Of a DNA stretch of 64,000 nt, positions 1 to 12,019 are shown piece after piece. The DNA is taken from assembly GCA_963839645.1 (NCBI GenBank), contig CAWIVZ010000001.1, positions 310,001 to 374,000 of the forward strand, written 5' to 3'. Within the stretch, counting starts at the first letter, position 1; the number at the start of each line of letters is the position of its first letter. Position numbers and translations under genes: made by a program. The DNA comes from PALSA-911 sp963839645. Its GTDB lineage: Bacteria; Pseudomonadota; Alphaproteobacteria; Acetobacterales; Acetobacteraceae. The notes beneath the pieces were generated by a model, which was not told the origin of the DNA, ran no database searches, and worked only from the letters and a program-made list of their open reading frames with translations.

Positions 1-57
1 CTGGCGGGGCCGGAAGCGCGCGAGATCTTCGCCCGGCGCGGATTTCAGGTGGAGTAG
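1..57 (+). CDS. modA: Molybdate-binding protein ModA, C-terminal end (partial)
   Basis: The first 18 codons read LAGPEAREIFARRGFQVE and end in TAG. A PEA-x-x-IF-x-x-x-GF tail is typical of the periplasmic molybdate-binding protein ModA. The identification rests on this tail plus the two molybdate transporter genes that follow directly. The rest of the gene lies off the left edge. Confidence 0.7.
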   Translation: MAGPEAREIFARRGFQVE

Positions 58-61
58 CCGC

Positions 62-757
62 ATTTTCGACCTGCTGACGGCGGAGGAATGGGAGGCGGTC
101 CGTCTCTCGCTCGGCGTGGCCGCGCGGGCGGTGGGCTTCGGCCTGCCGGTGGCCCTGGCGGCTTCCTGGCTGCTGGCGCGCGGGCGGTTTCCGGGGCGTT
201 TCCTGCTCAATGCGCTGGCGCATCTGCCGCTGGTGCTGCCCCCGGTCGTGACGGGCTGGCTGCTGCTGCTGGTGTTCGGCGTGCGCGGCCCGATCGGCGC
301 CTGGCTGCAATCGGCGTTCGGCGTCCGGCTGGTGTTCACCACCGCCGGCGCCTCCTTGGCCTGCGCGGTGATGGTGTTCCCGCTGATGCTGCGCGCCATC
401 CGCCAGTCGCTGGAGGCGATCGATCCCGGCATGGAGCAGGCGGCGCGCAGCCTGGGCGCCGGACCGCTGGACCGCTTCCTGACGATCACGCTGCCGCTCG
501 CCGCCCCCGGCGTGCTGGTTGGCGCGATCACCGGCTTCGTCGCCAGCCTGGGTGAGTTCGGCGCGGTGATCACCTTCGCCGCCTCCATCCCCGGCCAGAC
601 CCAGACCCTGCCGCTGGCGATCTACGCCGCGCTGCAATCGCCGGGCGGGGAGACGGTGGCGGCAAGGCTGTCGCTGGTTTCCGTGGCGCTGGCGGTGACC
701 GGCCTGCTGGCGGCGGAATGGGCCGGGCGGCGGCTGCGGGAACGGGTCGGGCTGTGA
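62..757 (+). CDS. modB: Molybdate ABC transporter permease ModB
   Basis: This is the inner-membrane permease of the molybdate importer, about 231 residues with several membrane helices. The conserved EAA loop (about residues 120-150) reads LEAIDPGMEQAARSLGA followed by G-x-x-x-x-x-x-x-x-LP, the contact site for the ATPase. The family's usual N-terminus (FDLLTAEEWEAVRLSL) is present from base 65, but no ATG, GTG or TTG precedes it in frame. Either ATT at 62 is the start or a base is wrong here; the next GTG, at 116, would remove the first part of helix 1. The stop overlaps the modC start. Confidence 0.9.
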   Translation: MFDLLTAEEWEAVRLSLGVAARAVGFGLPVALAASWLLARGRFPGRFLLNALAHLPLVLPPVVTGWLLLLVFGVRGPIGAWLQSAFGVRLVFTTAGASLACAVMVFPLMLRAIRQSLEAIDPGMEQAARSLGAGPLDRFLTITLPLAAPGVLVGAITGFVASLGEFGAVITFAASIPGQTQTLPLAIYAALQSPGGETVAARLSLVSVALAVTGLLAAEWAGRRLRERVGL

Positions 758-1863
758 CGCTGTCCGTGGCGTTCCGGCATGCGTTCGCCTCCGGCCCCGG
801 CCCCCGCATGGACATCGACATCGATTTCAGCGTGCCGGAGGTCGGCACCACCGTCCTGTTCGGCCGTTCCGGCTGCGGCAAGAGCACGACGGTGAACGCG
901 GTGGCCGGCCTGCTGCGCCCGGCGCAGTGCCGCATCGCGCTCGGCGGCACGGTGCTGGCCGATACCAGGGCCGGGATCTTCCTGCCGCCGGAGCGGCGGC
1001 GGATCGGGTTGGTGTTTCAGGACGCGCGGCTGTTTCCGCACATGTCGGTGGAGGGCAATCTTCGCTACGGCCTGCGCCGGGCGCCGGCGGAAGCCATCCG
1101 GGCGGGGGCGATCCGGTTCGACGACGTGGTGGATCTGCTGGGGCTCGCCGCGCTGCTGGCCCGCCGGCCGCATTCCCTGTCCGGCGGCGAGCGCCAGCGG
1201 GTCGCGATCGGCCGGGCGCTGCTGTCCCAGCCGCTGCTGTTGGCGATGGACGAGCCGCTGGCCAACCTGGATGCTCAGCGCAAGGCGGAGATCCTGCCTT
1301 ATCTGGCCAGGCTGCGACGCGCGCTGAGCCTGCCGATCCTGTACGTGACGCACGCGCTGGACGAGGTGGCACGACTGGCCGACACGCTGGTGCTGATCCG
1401 TGCCGGGCATGTGCTGGACGCTGGTCCGCTGCCGGAGTTGCTGGGCCGTGCCGACCTGCCGCTGGCTCAGCGCGACGACGCGGCGGCGGTGCTGGCGGCA
1501 CAGGTGGTGTCGCATGATCCCGCCCGCCAGCTCAGCGAACTGGCCGCGGCCGGGCGGCGCCTGCTGGTGCCGCTGCTGGACCGGCCGCCGGGCAGCGCCG
1601 TGCGGGTGCGCATTCCGGCGCGCGAGGTGATCCTGGCGGCCGAGGAACCGCGCGGCATCAGCGTCCATAACGTGATCGCCGGCACCGTGCGCGCGGTGGT
1701 GACCGACCCGGTCCGCCACGCCGCCCTGGTGGAGGTTGCGCTGGAGGGCGCCGCCTTGCTCGCCCGCGTGACCCCGGACGCGGTGGCGCGGCTGCGGCTT
1801 GCGCCCGGTGCCGCGGTTCTGGCGCTGGTCAAGTCCATGGCGATCGAGGTGCTGGCGGACTGA
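754..1863 (+). CDS. modC: Molybdate ABC transporter ATP-binding protein ModC
   Basis: This is the cytoplasmic ATPase that powers molybdate uptake through ModB, 369 residues. Visible motifs are Walker A GRSGCGKST (about residues 36-44), the ABC signature SGGERQRVAIGRAL, Walker B LLLAMDEP, the D-loop LANLD and the switch His in YVTHALDE. The last 70 residues form a TOBE/Mop-type domain that binds oxyanion. I chose GTG at 754 because it overlaps the modB stop (GTGA) and gives the normal ModC N-terminus; an in-frame ATG at 718 lies inside modB. The order modA-modB-modC is standard. Confidence 0.93.
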   Translation: MTLSVAFRHAFASGPGPRMDIDIDFSVPEVGTTVLFGRSGCGKSTTVNAVAGLLRPAQCRIALGGTVLADTRAGIFLPPERRRIGLVFQDARLFPHMSVEGNLRYGLRRAPAEAIRAGAIRFDDVVDLLGLAALLARRPHSLSGGERQRVAIGRALLSQPLLLAMDEPLANLDAQRKAEILPYLARLRRALSLPILYVTHALDEVARLADTLVLIRAGHVLDAGPLPELLGRADLPLAQRDDAAAVLAAQVVSHDPARQLSELAAAGRRLLVPLLDRPPGSAVRVRIPAREVILAAEEPRGISVHNVIAGTVRAVVTDPVRHAALVEVALEGAALLARVTPDAVARLRLAPGAAVLALVKSMAIEVLAD

Positions 1864-1922
1864 GGGGCAGGTTTGCCCGCGCTGCCCTTTCCCAACGCGC
1901 CGGGCCGGGCGACACTGACAGG

Positions 1923-3354
1923 ATGACCGAGTCCGTTGCAGCCACCGTTCCCGCCAGGGCGCGCACGACCAAGCGCACGCGCACGACGGCGATGATCGTG
2001 GCCAGCGCGTTCTTCATGCAGAACCTGGACTCGACGGTGATCTCCACCGCGCTGCCGACCATGGCGCGCGCGTTCGGCGCCGATCCGGTGCACATGAACG
2101 TGGCGCTGACCTCCTATCTGCTGAGCCTCGCGGTGTTCATTCCCGCCAGCGGCTGGGTGGCGGACCGCTATGGCGGGCGCAACATCTTCCGGCTGGCGAT
2201 CGCGGTGTTCACGCTCGGTTCGATCCTGTGCGGGCGGGCGGAGAGCCTGCCGTTCCTGGTGTTCGCGCGGGTGATCCAGGGCGCCGGCGGGGCGATGATG
2301 ATCCCGGTCGGGCGTCTGGTACTGATGCGCACGGCGGCGAAAAGCGAGGTGGTGGCGGCGATGGCCTGGCTGACCACGCCGGCGCTGATCGGCCCGATCC
2401 TGGGGCCGCCGCTGGGCGGGCTGATCGTGGAATACCTGTCCTGGCGATGGATCTTCGACATCAACATCCCGATCGGGATCCTCGGCGTCGTGCTGGCCAG
2501 CATCTTCATCGAGGACGTGCGCGAACCGCAGACGTCGAGCTTCGACGCGGTGGGCCTGCTGCTGTCCGCGGTCGCGCTGGCCTGCCTGATGTTCGGCTTC
2601 GAGACCGTCGGCCGCGGCGTGGTGGATGTCTGGATAAGCCTGGCGTCGTTTGCCTGCGGGCTGACGGCGGGGATCCTGTATTGGTTGCATGCGCGCCGGC
2701 ACCCGGCGCCGCTGATCGATTTCGGCCTGATGGCCTATACGAGCTTCTCGGTGTCGGTGTTCGCCGGCTCGCTGTTCCGCATCGGGGTCGGGGCGCTGCC
2801 GTTCCTGCTGCCGATGATGCTGCAGATCGCCTTCGGCAACACCGCGGTGCAGAGCGGCCTGATCACCTTCGCCTCCGCCGCCGGGGCGTTCCTGATGAAG
2901 CCGGTGGCGCAGCGCGTGCTGCGCCGCTTCGGCTTCCGCGACACGCTGGTGTGCAACGCCGCGTTCGCCGCTGTGATGCTCGGGCTGTGCGCCGACGTTC
3001 AGCCCCTCCTGGCCGGCCATCGCCATGTACGTCGTGCTGCTGGTCGGCGGTTTCTTCCGGTCGCTGCAGTTCACCGCCTACAACGCGCTGGCCTATGCCG
3101 AGCTGCAGCGCAGCCAGATGAGCGCCGCCACCAGCTTCTACAGCGCGGTGCAGCAGCTATCGCTGACGATCGGGATCACCATCGGCGCGGCGTCGCTGCA
3201 GGTAACCATGTGGATGTCGAACCACAGCGAACCGGGCGCCACCGATTTCCGGCTGGCCTTCGTGGTGATCGCGGCGATCGCGATGCTGGCGGCGCCGATG
3301 TCGCTGCGGATGCCGCGCGCGGTGGGCGAGGAAATGAGCGGCGCCAGCCGCTGA
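1923..3354 (+). CDS. MFS transporter, DHA2 (EmrB/QacA-like) type, frameshifted
   Basis: This is a drug:H+ antiporter-like inner-membrane carrier of about 476 residues. The first half has the motif-A loop GWVADRYGGRNIF and the motif-C-like stretch TTPALIGPILGPPLGG of 14-helix exporters. The frame breaks near 2992: after LGLCA the conserved sequence continues one base out of phase (TFSPSWPAIAMYVVLLVGG) and runs to the stop at 3354. Removing one G after GCC restores a single frame. No substitutions suggest decay, so a one-base sequence error is more likely than a dead gene. The substrate cannot be told. It is convergent with the next MFS gene, with 4 bp between them. Confidence 0.8.
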
Positions 3355-3358
3355 CGCG

Positions 3359-4588
3359 TCAGGCCGGCACCAGCTCGCGCCGCCGCTGCAGCCGCAGCCA
3401 CACCACCGCCAGCAGCGCCACCAGGATCAGCGCGATGGAGGCCCGGTTGAGCGGGAACCAGCCCAGGCGGTCCTGCAGGAAGCCCGCCAGGAAGCTGGAC
3501 GTCGCGGTGGTGCCGAAGATCAGGAAGTCGTTCAGCGCCTGCGCCTTGCCACGCTCGGAGGGCCGGTAGCAGGTGGTCACCAGCGTGGTGGCGCCGACGA
3601 ACAGGAAGTTCCAGCCGACGCCGTTCAGGGTCAGCGCGATGCGGAAGTTCCACTCGCTCAGCCCCATCAGCGCCGAGGTCACGCCCACCAGCAGGATGGC
3701 CGCGCCGAGAAACATCACGTTCAGCACCCCGAACCGGTTGATCAGGTTGCCGGTGAAGAACGACGGGATGAACATGCCCATCACGTGCAGGAAGATCACC
3801 CAGTGCGCCTCGGTATGCGGCAGCCCGCAGCCGACGATCGCCAGCGGCGAGGCGCTCATCAGGAACGACATGGTGCCGAACGCCACCATCGCGGCGATCA
3901 CCGACGCGGCATAGCGCGGCTGGCTGGCGATTTCCCACAGGGGACGCGGGGGAACCACCGTCACCCCGGCCGCCGGCGCGGGCTCCTTCATCGGCGGGAA
4001 CTTGATGAAGGACATGACGGTAAACACGATGACGTGGACGCCGACCATCGAGAGATAGGTGGCGACATACATCGGCACCATCAGTTCGTACGACCACTGC
4101 GCCACCGACGGCCCGATGATGCCCGCCACCACGCCGCCCGCGGTCACCCAGGAAATCGCCCGCGCCCGGTAGCTGTGCGGCACCAGTTCCACCGCCGCGA
4201 AACGGTACATCTGCAGGCTGGCCACCGCGTAGCCCAGGATCACGCCACCCAGGCACATGACCGGGAAATTGGCGAAATACAGGCCGGCAGCGCAGGTGGC
4301 GGCTCCCGCCATGCCGAACACCGAGCCGACGCGGAACCCGAACCGCCGCCCCTGGCGCTGCATCAGCATCGCCGCCGGGAATACCCACAGCATCACGCCC
4401 AGATGCTGCATGGTCACCGGCAGCGTGGCCAGTTCGTGCAGCGGGAAGAAGGTGATCACCGACAGCGCGGTGGCCGTGAACATCATGGTGTTCGCGGACT
4501 GCCCAATCGCCTGACAGAGGGTCAGCAGAAGCAGATTTCTCTTCATCGAGCGATCGAAGAGTTGTTTTGACTGTGCGGACGTTTCCAT
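3359..4588 (-). CDS. MFS transporter
   Basis: About 409 residues, hydrophobic throughout, with the pattern of 12 membrane helices and a long cytoplasmic loop near the middle (PPMKEPAPAAGVTVVPPRP). A short basic loop, MQRQGRRFGFRVG, after the second helix resembles MFS motif A. I chose the ATG giving METSAQSKQLFDRSMKRN, because the charged amphipathic start leads straight into helix 1. An in-frame ATG further upstream would add 16 residues of low plausibility. The substrate is unknown. Confidence 0.8.
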   Translation of the reverse strand: METSAQSKQLFDRSMKRNLLLLTLCQAIGQSANTMMFTATALSVITFFPLHELATLPVTMQHLGVMLWVFPAAMLMQRQGRRFGFRVGSVFGMAGAATCAAGLYFANFPVMCLGGVILGYAVASLQMYRFAAVELVPHSYRARAISWVTAGGVVAGIIGPSVAQWSYELMVPMYVATYLSMVGVHVIVFTVMSFIKFPPMKEPAPAAGVTVVPPRPLWEIASQPRYAASVIAAMVAFGTMSFLMSASPLAIVGCGLPHTEAHWVIFLHVMGMFIPSFFTGNLINRFGVLNVMFLGAAILLVGVTSALMGLSEWNFRIALTLNGVGWNFLFVGATTLVTTCYRPSERGKAQALNDFLIFGTTATSSFLAGFLQDRLGWFPLNRASIALILVALLAVVWLRLQRRRELVPA

Positions 4589-4751
4589 AGGGCAAACTTT
4601 ACCAAGCATCATGCCAGCCGCGAGGGGGGCCGACACAAGGCTGCCATGCGCGAATGATCAAGAAGCGTGGTGACAGGCGGCTTCGCTCCGGATCGGCGCC
4701 CCGACTGCCCGCCATTTCCGCGCTGCATTTCGCAACGCGCAAATGCCGCCC

Positions 4752-5960
4752 TCAGAGACCCAGGACGGCCTTGTTCAGGATGTTCTTCTGGATCTCGTTG
4801 GTGCCGCCATAGATCGAGGCCGCGCGCAGGAACAGATACTCGGTCGCCAGGGCCGGCGCCCAGTCCGGCCCGATCGCCGGCTCGTTTACCGCCGCCGCCA
4901 GTTCGCGCTGCCATACCGCCATGGTCGGCGCCCCGCCGGCATCCATCGCCAGTTCCGTGCTGCCCTGCTGCAATTCCGTGCCGCGGATCTTCAGCACCGA
5001 GGACAGCGGATCGGGCTTGCCGCTGTCCTGCGCCTTTTCCTGGTCGGACACGACGCGCATCTGGGTGATCTCCAGCGCCTTCAGCTCCACCTCCAGCTGC
5101 GCGACGCGGGTGCGGAAACTGCGGTCCTCGACCAGGGGCTTGCCGTTCATCCGCACTTCGCGCGCGAGCGAGCGGGCGAAGTCCACCCGCTCCTTGGATT
5201 TGCCGAGCTGCGCGATGCCGGTGCGTTCGTTGCCGAGCAGGAATTTGGCGATGTTCCAGCCCTTGTTCTCCTCGCCGACCAAATTCTCCGCCGGCACCTT
5301 CACGTCGGTGAAGAACACCTCGTTCAGATGGTGGTTGCCGTCGATGGAGATGATCGGACGGACCTCGATCCCCGGCGTACGCATGTCGATCAGCAGGAAG
5401 GAAATCCCTTCCTGGCGCTTGGCCGCGGCCGGGTTGGTGCGCACCAGGCAGAAGCACCAATCGGCGTTGTGCGCCGTGGAGGTCCAGATCTTCTGGCCGT
5501 TGACGACGTAGACATCGCCTTCCAGCTTCGCCGCGGTGCGCAGGCTGGCGAGGTCCGATCCGGCGCCCGGCTCGGAGAACCCCTGGCACCACCAATCGTC
5601 GAGATTGGCGGCGCGGGGCAGGAAGCGCTTCTTCTGCGCCTCGGTGCCGAATTGCAGCAGCACCGGGCCGATCATGTTGATGTTGAACGGCGACAGTTCC
5701 GGCGCCGGCGCCATCAGGTTCTCTTCCAGGAAGATCATCCGCTGGATGGCGTTCCAGCCCGGCCCGCCCCACTCCCTCGGCCAGGAGATCGCCGCCCAAC
5801 CCTTTCTGTTCAGGATCCGCTGCCAGGCGACGGTTTCCGGCTTGGTGGCGGCATAGCCGAGCCGCATCCGCTCGCGGATTTCCGGCGGCAGGTTGTCGCG
5901 CATGAAATCGCGCACCTCGGCGCGGAACGCGGCTTCTTCCGGTGTAAGGCGCAGGTCCAT
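4752..5960 (-). CDS. Acyl-CoA dehydrogenase family protein
   Basis: A FAD enzyme of 402 residues that oxidises an acyl-CoA to the 2-enoyl-CoA. The N-terminal helical domain begins MDLRLTPEEAAFRAEVRDFM. The FAD-binding strand GFSEPGAGSDLASL and the following KIWTSTAHNADW match the family middle domain. The C-terminal domain ends with the usual IYGGTNEIQKNILNKAVLGL. The long insert with VEDRSFRTRVAQLEVELKAL is typical of FadE17/26-like branches used for steroid side chains, terpenoids or other bulky substrates; the exact substrate is inference. It stands alone, with a 160 bp gap to the MFS gene. Confidence 0.9.
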   Translation of the reverse strand: MDLRLTPEEAAFRAEVRDFMRDNLPPEIRERMRLGYAATKPETVAWQRILNRKGWAAISWPREWGGPGWNAIQRMIFLEENLMAPAPELSPFNINMIGPVLLQFGTEAQKKRFLPRAANLDDWWCQGFSEPGAGSDLASLRTAAKLEGDVYVVNGQKIWTSTAHNADWCFCLVRTNPAAAKRQEGISFLLIDMRTPGIEVRPIISIDGNHHLNEVFFTDVKVPAENLVGEENKGWNIAKFLLGNERTGIAQLGKSKERVDFARSLAREVRMNGKPLVEDRSFRTRVAQLEVELKALEITQMRVVSDQEKAQDSGKPDPLSSVLKIRGTELQQGSTELAMDAGGAPTMAVWQRELAAAVNEPAIGPDWAPALATEYLFLRAASIYGGTNEIQKNILNKAVLGL

Positions 5961-6081
5961 GATGCTTCCCCCAACGGTGCGAGCCTGCCGTGAGGGCGGC
6001 TCATCGAAATTCGTTGGTCAAAGTGTGTTGGCATCGCGCGGCGGGGGCAAGTGTGCCGCATCCGCCACATGTCCGGAAAGG

Positions 6082-6327
6082 CTACCGGCACATCGGGTCC
6101 GCCGCCCTCTGTTGCGCGCCAAGATTCCGGCAGAGCCCGCTATCCGACGTGCCAGCCGCCGGAGCCGCCGCGCGGGGCGCCACGACCGTCAGAGACGGCG
6201 ATGAACCGGCTTCGCCCGGCGGCGGCGTGATCATCGGGACTGGCGGCCGCTGCGCGCAGCCCGGCAAAAGCCCCGCCATGCCGCAGACCGTGGCTCCGAT
6301 CAGCGCCAGCCTGAAGCCCACCCTCAT
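6082..6327 (-). CDS. Small lipoprotein with LCRNL-type tail motif
   Basis: An 81-residue protein, not recognised as a named family. It begins MRVGFRLALIGATVCG and has a lipobox ending LLPGC, so it should be lipidated and envelope-anchored. A proline/alanine-rich linker follows, then the tail SGLCRNLGAQQRAADPMC. That tail resembles the end of the gene just upstream (DLCRNLTAEQKASIALC), with two cysteines in matching places. Its ATG overlaps the upstream stop (ATGA), so the three genes from 7160 down to 6082 are probably translated together. Confidence 0.6.
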   Translation of the reverse strand: MRVGFRLALIGATVCGMAGLLPGCAQRPPVPMITPPPGEAGSSPSLTVVAPRAAAPAAGTSDSGLCRNLGAQQRAADPMCR

Positions 6328-6645
6328 TGCCCCTGGCACAATGCGATCGAGGCCTTTTGCTCCGCCGTCAGGTTGCGGCACAAATCCCCGATTGGGGATA
6401 TCGTCGCCGTCCCCGCCGCCCCTGGCGGAGGCACGATGACAGGCGGCGGCGCCACGGCGATGGGCGGCGGTGGCACAACATTCGTCACCGGCGGAGCGGC
6501 ACCGCCACCGGCAGGATTGCTCGACGGCGAGACGACCGAGACCGCCGGCGGCTGCAGCGCCTGCGCCTGCGCCGGCGCGCGGGCTGTACATGACCGCGAT
6601 CCCCGCCAGACCGCACATCCATGCCCAAGTCGGAAATGCCTTCAT
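6324..6645 (-). CDS. Exported proline-rich small protein, frameshifted
   Basis: The start MKAFPTWAWMCGLAGIAVM is a signal peptide and should continue to AQAQA as a cleavage site. After SPRA the reading frame must shift by one base (extra G near 6577) to give the long Pro/Ala/Val linker (APPVTNVVPPPPIAVAPPPV) and the tail DLCRNLTAEQKASIALCQGQ. The corrected product has about 106 residues. Base 6645 begins an ATG overlapping the stop of the upstream membrane gene. The function is unknown. The paired cysteines in the tail could form a disulfide; this is inference. Confidence 0.5.
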
Positions 6646-7160
6646 TTGCCCGGCCCCTGAGGAAGCGATCCCGACGGCGCCACGGGCGCCGCGACCGCGG
6701 CCGGCGGCGTGGGCGTGATCGTGTACACCTTGTCGACGAAGATCAGCACGAAGGCGATGGACATTCCCAGGATAACGACCCCCACCACCGAGGAGGTCAA
6801 TTTGAGCCGCTGGGCCGACAATTCCAGATCGCCCTCCAACGGCCGGTCGCGGCGAACCGAGTAATAGAGCTGATAGCCGGCGAACAGCAGCCCGGCGAAC
6901 ACGACCGCGACAACCGTCCACATCATCACGGTCGAAGCGAAATTCTGCCATTTGTACAACTGCGCCGTCGCCTGCAGCAGCGCGATCTGCTCGTCGTATT
7001 GTGCCGACAGCGCCTCCACATACTTCGCGTGCAGCGGCGCGTGCTCCGCGGCCAGCTGCGCGTTCAGCGCGTCGATCCGCAGATTAAGGGCCTGCACGAT
7101 CTGCTTCAGCCCTGCGATCTGCTGGTCCGGGGTGAGTGTCACTGCGGCGCCATCCGGCAT
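6642..7160 (-). CDS. Two-helix membrane protein with N-terminal coiled coil
   Basis: A 172-residue protein of no recognised family. The N-terminal third is a helical heptad-like stretch (TPDQQIAGLKQIVQALNLRI, then further A/L-rich helix), so a coiled coil is likely. Two membrane segments follow, VMMWTVVAVVFAGLLFAGY and VVGVVILGMSIAFVLIFV, separated by a basic loop (SVRRDRPLEGDLELSAQRLK). The tail is Pro/Ala-rich. ATG at 7160 has AGGA eight bases upstream; an earlier ATG at 7193 lacks one. It leads a three-gene coupled set with the two small exported proteins downstream. Confidence 0.6.
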   Translation of the reverse strand: MPDGAAVTLTPDQQIAGLKQIVQALNLRIDALNAQLAAEHAPLHAKYVEALSAQYDEQIALLQATAQLYKWQNFASTVMMWTVVAVVFAGLLFAGYQLYYSVRRDRPLEGDLELSAQRLKLTSSVVGVVILGMSIAFVLIFVDKVYTITPTPPAAVAAPVAPSGSLPQGPGK

Positions 7161-7703
7161 GAGCGGGTCCTGTCCGATTCGAAGCCAGTCCAAGTCCTGC
7201 GATGCCGTCAGCCTAGCAGGGGACCGTCAAGTCCGCCCAGGTTTAACCCAGATTTTCCGGATGAGATCCGTTCTCAGCGATGGTCGCCGCAAACACATCG
7301 CCGCGCAAGCAACGCGAGGCCATCCTGGCCAGCACGCCAGGCGAGGTAATTGGCTTCGCATTGGCGGTGGCTTGCCTTACGGCAGGTTGCCGGCGTGAGC
7401 GGGCCTATGCGGTGAGTGTCTTGCCGGCGTCCACGGGCGAGCCAGGACCGTGATGCAGGACATTCAGCGCATACGCGGTGCCGAGAATTGGGGGAAGCCG
7501 CCGGGCGGCCTGGCTGCTCACCGGACCTGATCTAAACCGGCGGATATGCACGCGGCATGTGCCGCTGATCGGGCCGGATGCGAGGGATTAGGCCGATTCC
7601 CAATGGCGTGCGTTTCGGCGGCTATTGCCGCAGGCTGCTACCTATTCGCTACCTGGAGCAATTTGACGATGCTCGTGAAAGCCGCATAAGACATTGAAAA
7701 GAT
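7161..7703. other. Gene-poor gap before tRNA-Arg
   Basis: I see no supported gene here. A 48-codon open frame on the plus strand (7546-7689; MHAACAADRAGCEGLGRF and onward, ending MLVKAA) has no clear ribosome site and no recognisable family. It may be a remnant of something inserted at the tRNA 3' end. No repeats or terminators stand out. Confidence 0.4.
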
Positions 7704-7780
7704 TGGCGGACCCGACACGATTCGAACGTGCGACCTTCGCCTTCGGAGGGCGACGCTCTATCCAGCTGAGCTACGGGTCC
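7704..7780 (-). tRNA. tRNA-Arg (anticodon CCG)
   Basis: A 77-nt cloverleaf on the minus strand. The acceptor arms GGACCCG/CGGGTCC pair, the D arm contains AGCTCAGCTGGATAGAGC, the anticodon stem-loop is TCGCC-CTCCGAA-GGCGA giving anticodon CCG, and the T loop is TTCGAAT. CCA is encoded. It reads Arg codon CGG, which is common in this GC-rich genome. Confidence 0.96.
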
Positions 7781-7827
7781 AATAGCAGCGCTCATAGCCG
7801 GAAATGGGCCGGGATGAAAGGCCTGTC

Positions 7828-8835
7828 TCACTTGGCCTGCGCCAGCCACGCGGCGGCCCGCGCATCCGCCCCGCTGGGCAGCGGCGCCTTGGGATCGGCG
7901 ATCCAGGTCACCACGTCGCCGATCTGCTCGCCGCGGCCGAGGTCGCGCAGCAGCAGGTGATAGCCGTCCGGGTAGAACGCCCGGCGCACCCGGCCCGGCA
8001 TCCGGTCCCAGATCAGCTGCGTGGCGCGCGGCGGGATCACCTCGTCCTTGCCGCCGTACAGCACCAGCGCGGGGGCGTTGAAGCGGGGGGCGGCCGCCTG
8101 CGCCTCGTCCATCAGGTCCACCAGCCCGCGCAGCGTGTCCACCCGGGTCTCCTTCAGCGTCAGCGGATCGGTGGACAGGCGGATCAGGGCGGGCCTGTTG
8201 TCGCTGGCGGTTATGTGCAGGCCGCTGCCCGTCAGTTCCATGCCCGGGAACAGGTTGGCGGCCAGCCACAGCATCCCGCGCATCGCCGGGTTCATCGCCG
8301 AGCGGCCCCAGACCGCCGGGGCGATCAGCACGTAGCCGTCCACCTTCGGCGGGTGCGGCCCGGTTGCCAGGCGCATCAGCACCGCGGCCCCCATGCTCTC
8401 GCCCATCAGGATCAGCTTCGCCTGCGGAAACCTTGCCCGCAGCAGCCGCGCCATCTGCCCGGCATCGGCGGCCAGGGCATCGCCGCCTGGCCAGTAGCCG
8501 CGCACCGCCGTGTCGCCGAAGCCGCGCTGGTCCGGCGCGAACACCGCGATGCCGGCGGCGTTCAGGTCGGGGGCGGGGATTTCCCAGGCGTCGCGGCTGT
8601 CGTTCATGCCGTGCAGCGCCAGCACCACGGCCCACGGATCGCGCTCCGGCAGCCACGCCCGGTAGGGCAGCCGCACGCCGTCGGGCATCACGAACGCGTC
8701 GGTCGTCTGCGCCGGCGCCGTGATCGGCGGGCCCGGTTCAACGGTCACGGACACGCAGCCGGTCAGTGCCAGAAGGCACAGCAATAAGGCCCCCGCTCTG
8801 GAAGCAGTTGAATGCACAGCCCGCATCGCTATCAT
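7828..8835 (-). CDS. Alpha/beta hydrolase lipoprotein, monoacylglycerol-lipase-like
   Basis: A 335-residue serine hydrolase. The N-terminus has a lipoprotein signal (LLLCLLALTGC). The hydrolase domain then shows the oxyanion region LALHGMNDS, the nucleophile elbow GESMG (Ser in G-x-S-x-G), the acid-containing YGGKDEVIPP and the late His in DGYHLLLRD, so the triad is complete. This layout matches lysophospholipase/monoacylglycerol-lipase family members (PldB-like, Hydrolase_4). ATG at 8835 has GGGTGG just upstream; ATG at 8826 is an alternative. It probably acts on lipids at the periplasmic membrane face. Confidence 0.85.
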   Translation of the reverse strand: MIAMRAVHSTASRAGALLLCLLALTGCVSVTVEPGPPITAPAQTTDAFVMPDGVRLPYRAWLPERDPWAVVLALHGMNDSRDAWEIPAPDLNAAGIAVFAPDQRGFGDTAVRGYWPGGDALAADAGQMARLLRARFPQAKLILMGESMGAAVLMRLATGPHPPKVDGYVLIAPAVWGRSAMNPAMRGMLWLAANLFPGMELTGSGLHITASDNRPALIRLSTDPLTLKETRVDTLRGLVDLMDEAQAAAPRFNAPALVLYGGKDEVIPPRATQLIWDRMPGRVRRAFYPDGYHLLLRDLGRGEQIGDVVTWIADPKAPLPSGADARAAAWLAQAK

Positions 8836-8880
8836 CGGCCACCCATCAGACCCACTTAGGCTAGACCCCAAAGGATGAAC

Positions 8881-9070
8881 ATGCCGGACGGCGCCCCGAC
8901 CCCGACCGAGATCATTCACGTCGACGACCGCACCGTGGCCTGCGACGGCGGCGATGGCGCGCTGGGTCATCCCCGCGTGTTTCTGCGCATCGTCGAGCAG
9001 CAGGTGATGTGCCCGTACTGCTCGCGCCTGTACGTGCTGAACGCAGGAGCCGGCCACGACAGCGGACATT

Positions 9071-9072
<2 letters not shown>
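8881..9072 (+). CDS. CHCC zinc-finger protein (NDUFS6-like)
   Basis: A 63-residue protein with the zf-CHCC pattern: Cys in VACDGG, His in LGHPRVFL, then CPYCSRLYVL. The family is the bacterial relative of the mitochondrial complex I subunit NDUFS6 and binds one zinc. AAAGG lies six bases before ATG 8881; ATG at 8875 overlaps that site and is less likely. It is immediately followed by polA on the same strand. Confidence 0.85.
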
Positions 9073-11876
<2,804 letters not shown>

Positions 11877-12019
11877 GCCGAGGCCGGGCCTGAAAGCCCT
11901 GTTTCCAGAGGGGCCTGTTTCCAAACAGACGAGTTCAGGCGTCGAAGGGCGTTTCCTCGCGCGCGCGACCCGGCTGGGCGATGGGCCAATTCGCCCGGTC
12001 CGGCTCATCTATCTTGCAA

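Noticed and set aside
1467..3074. Long minus-strand open frame opposite modC and the MFS gene
   Set aside because: High GC leaves shadow frames open; its composition (Arg, Gln, His, Pro-rich) is that of a shadow, as for other long antisense frames here.
7546..7689. Small gene before tRNA-Arg
   Set aside because: No ribosome site, no family and no conserved-looking features; kept only as a note in the gap entry.
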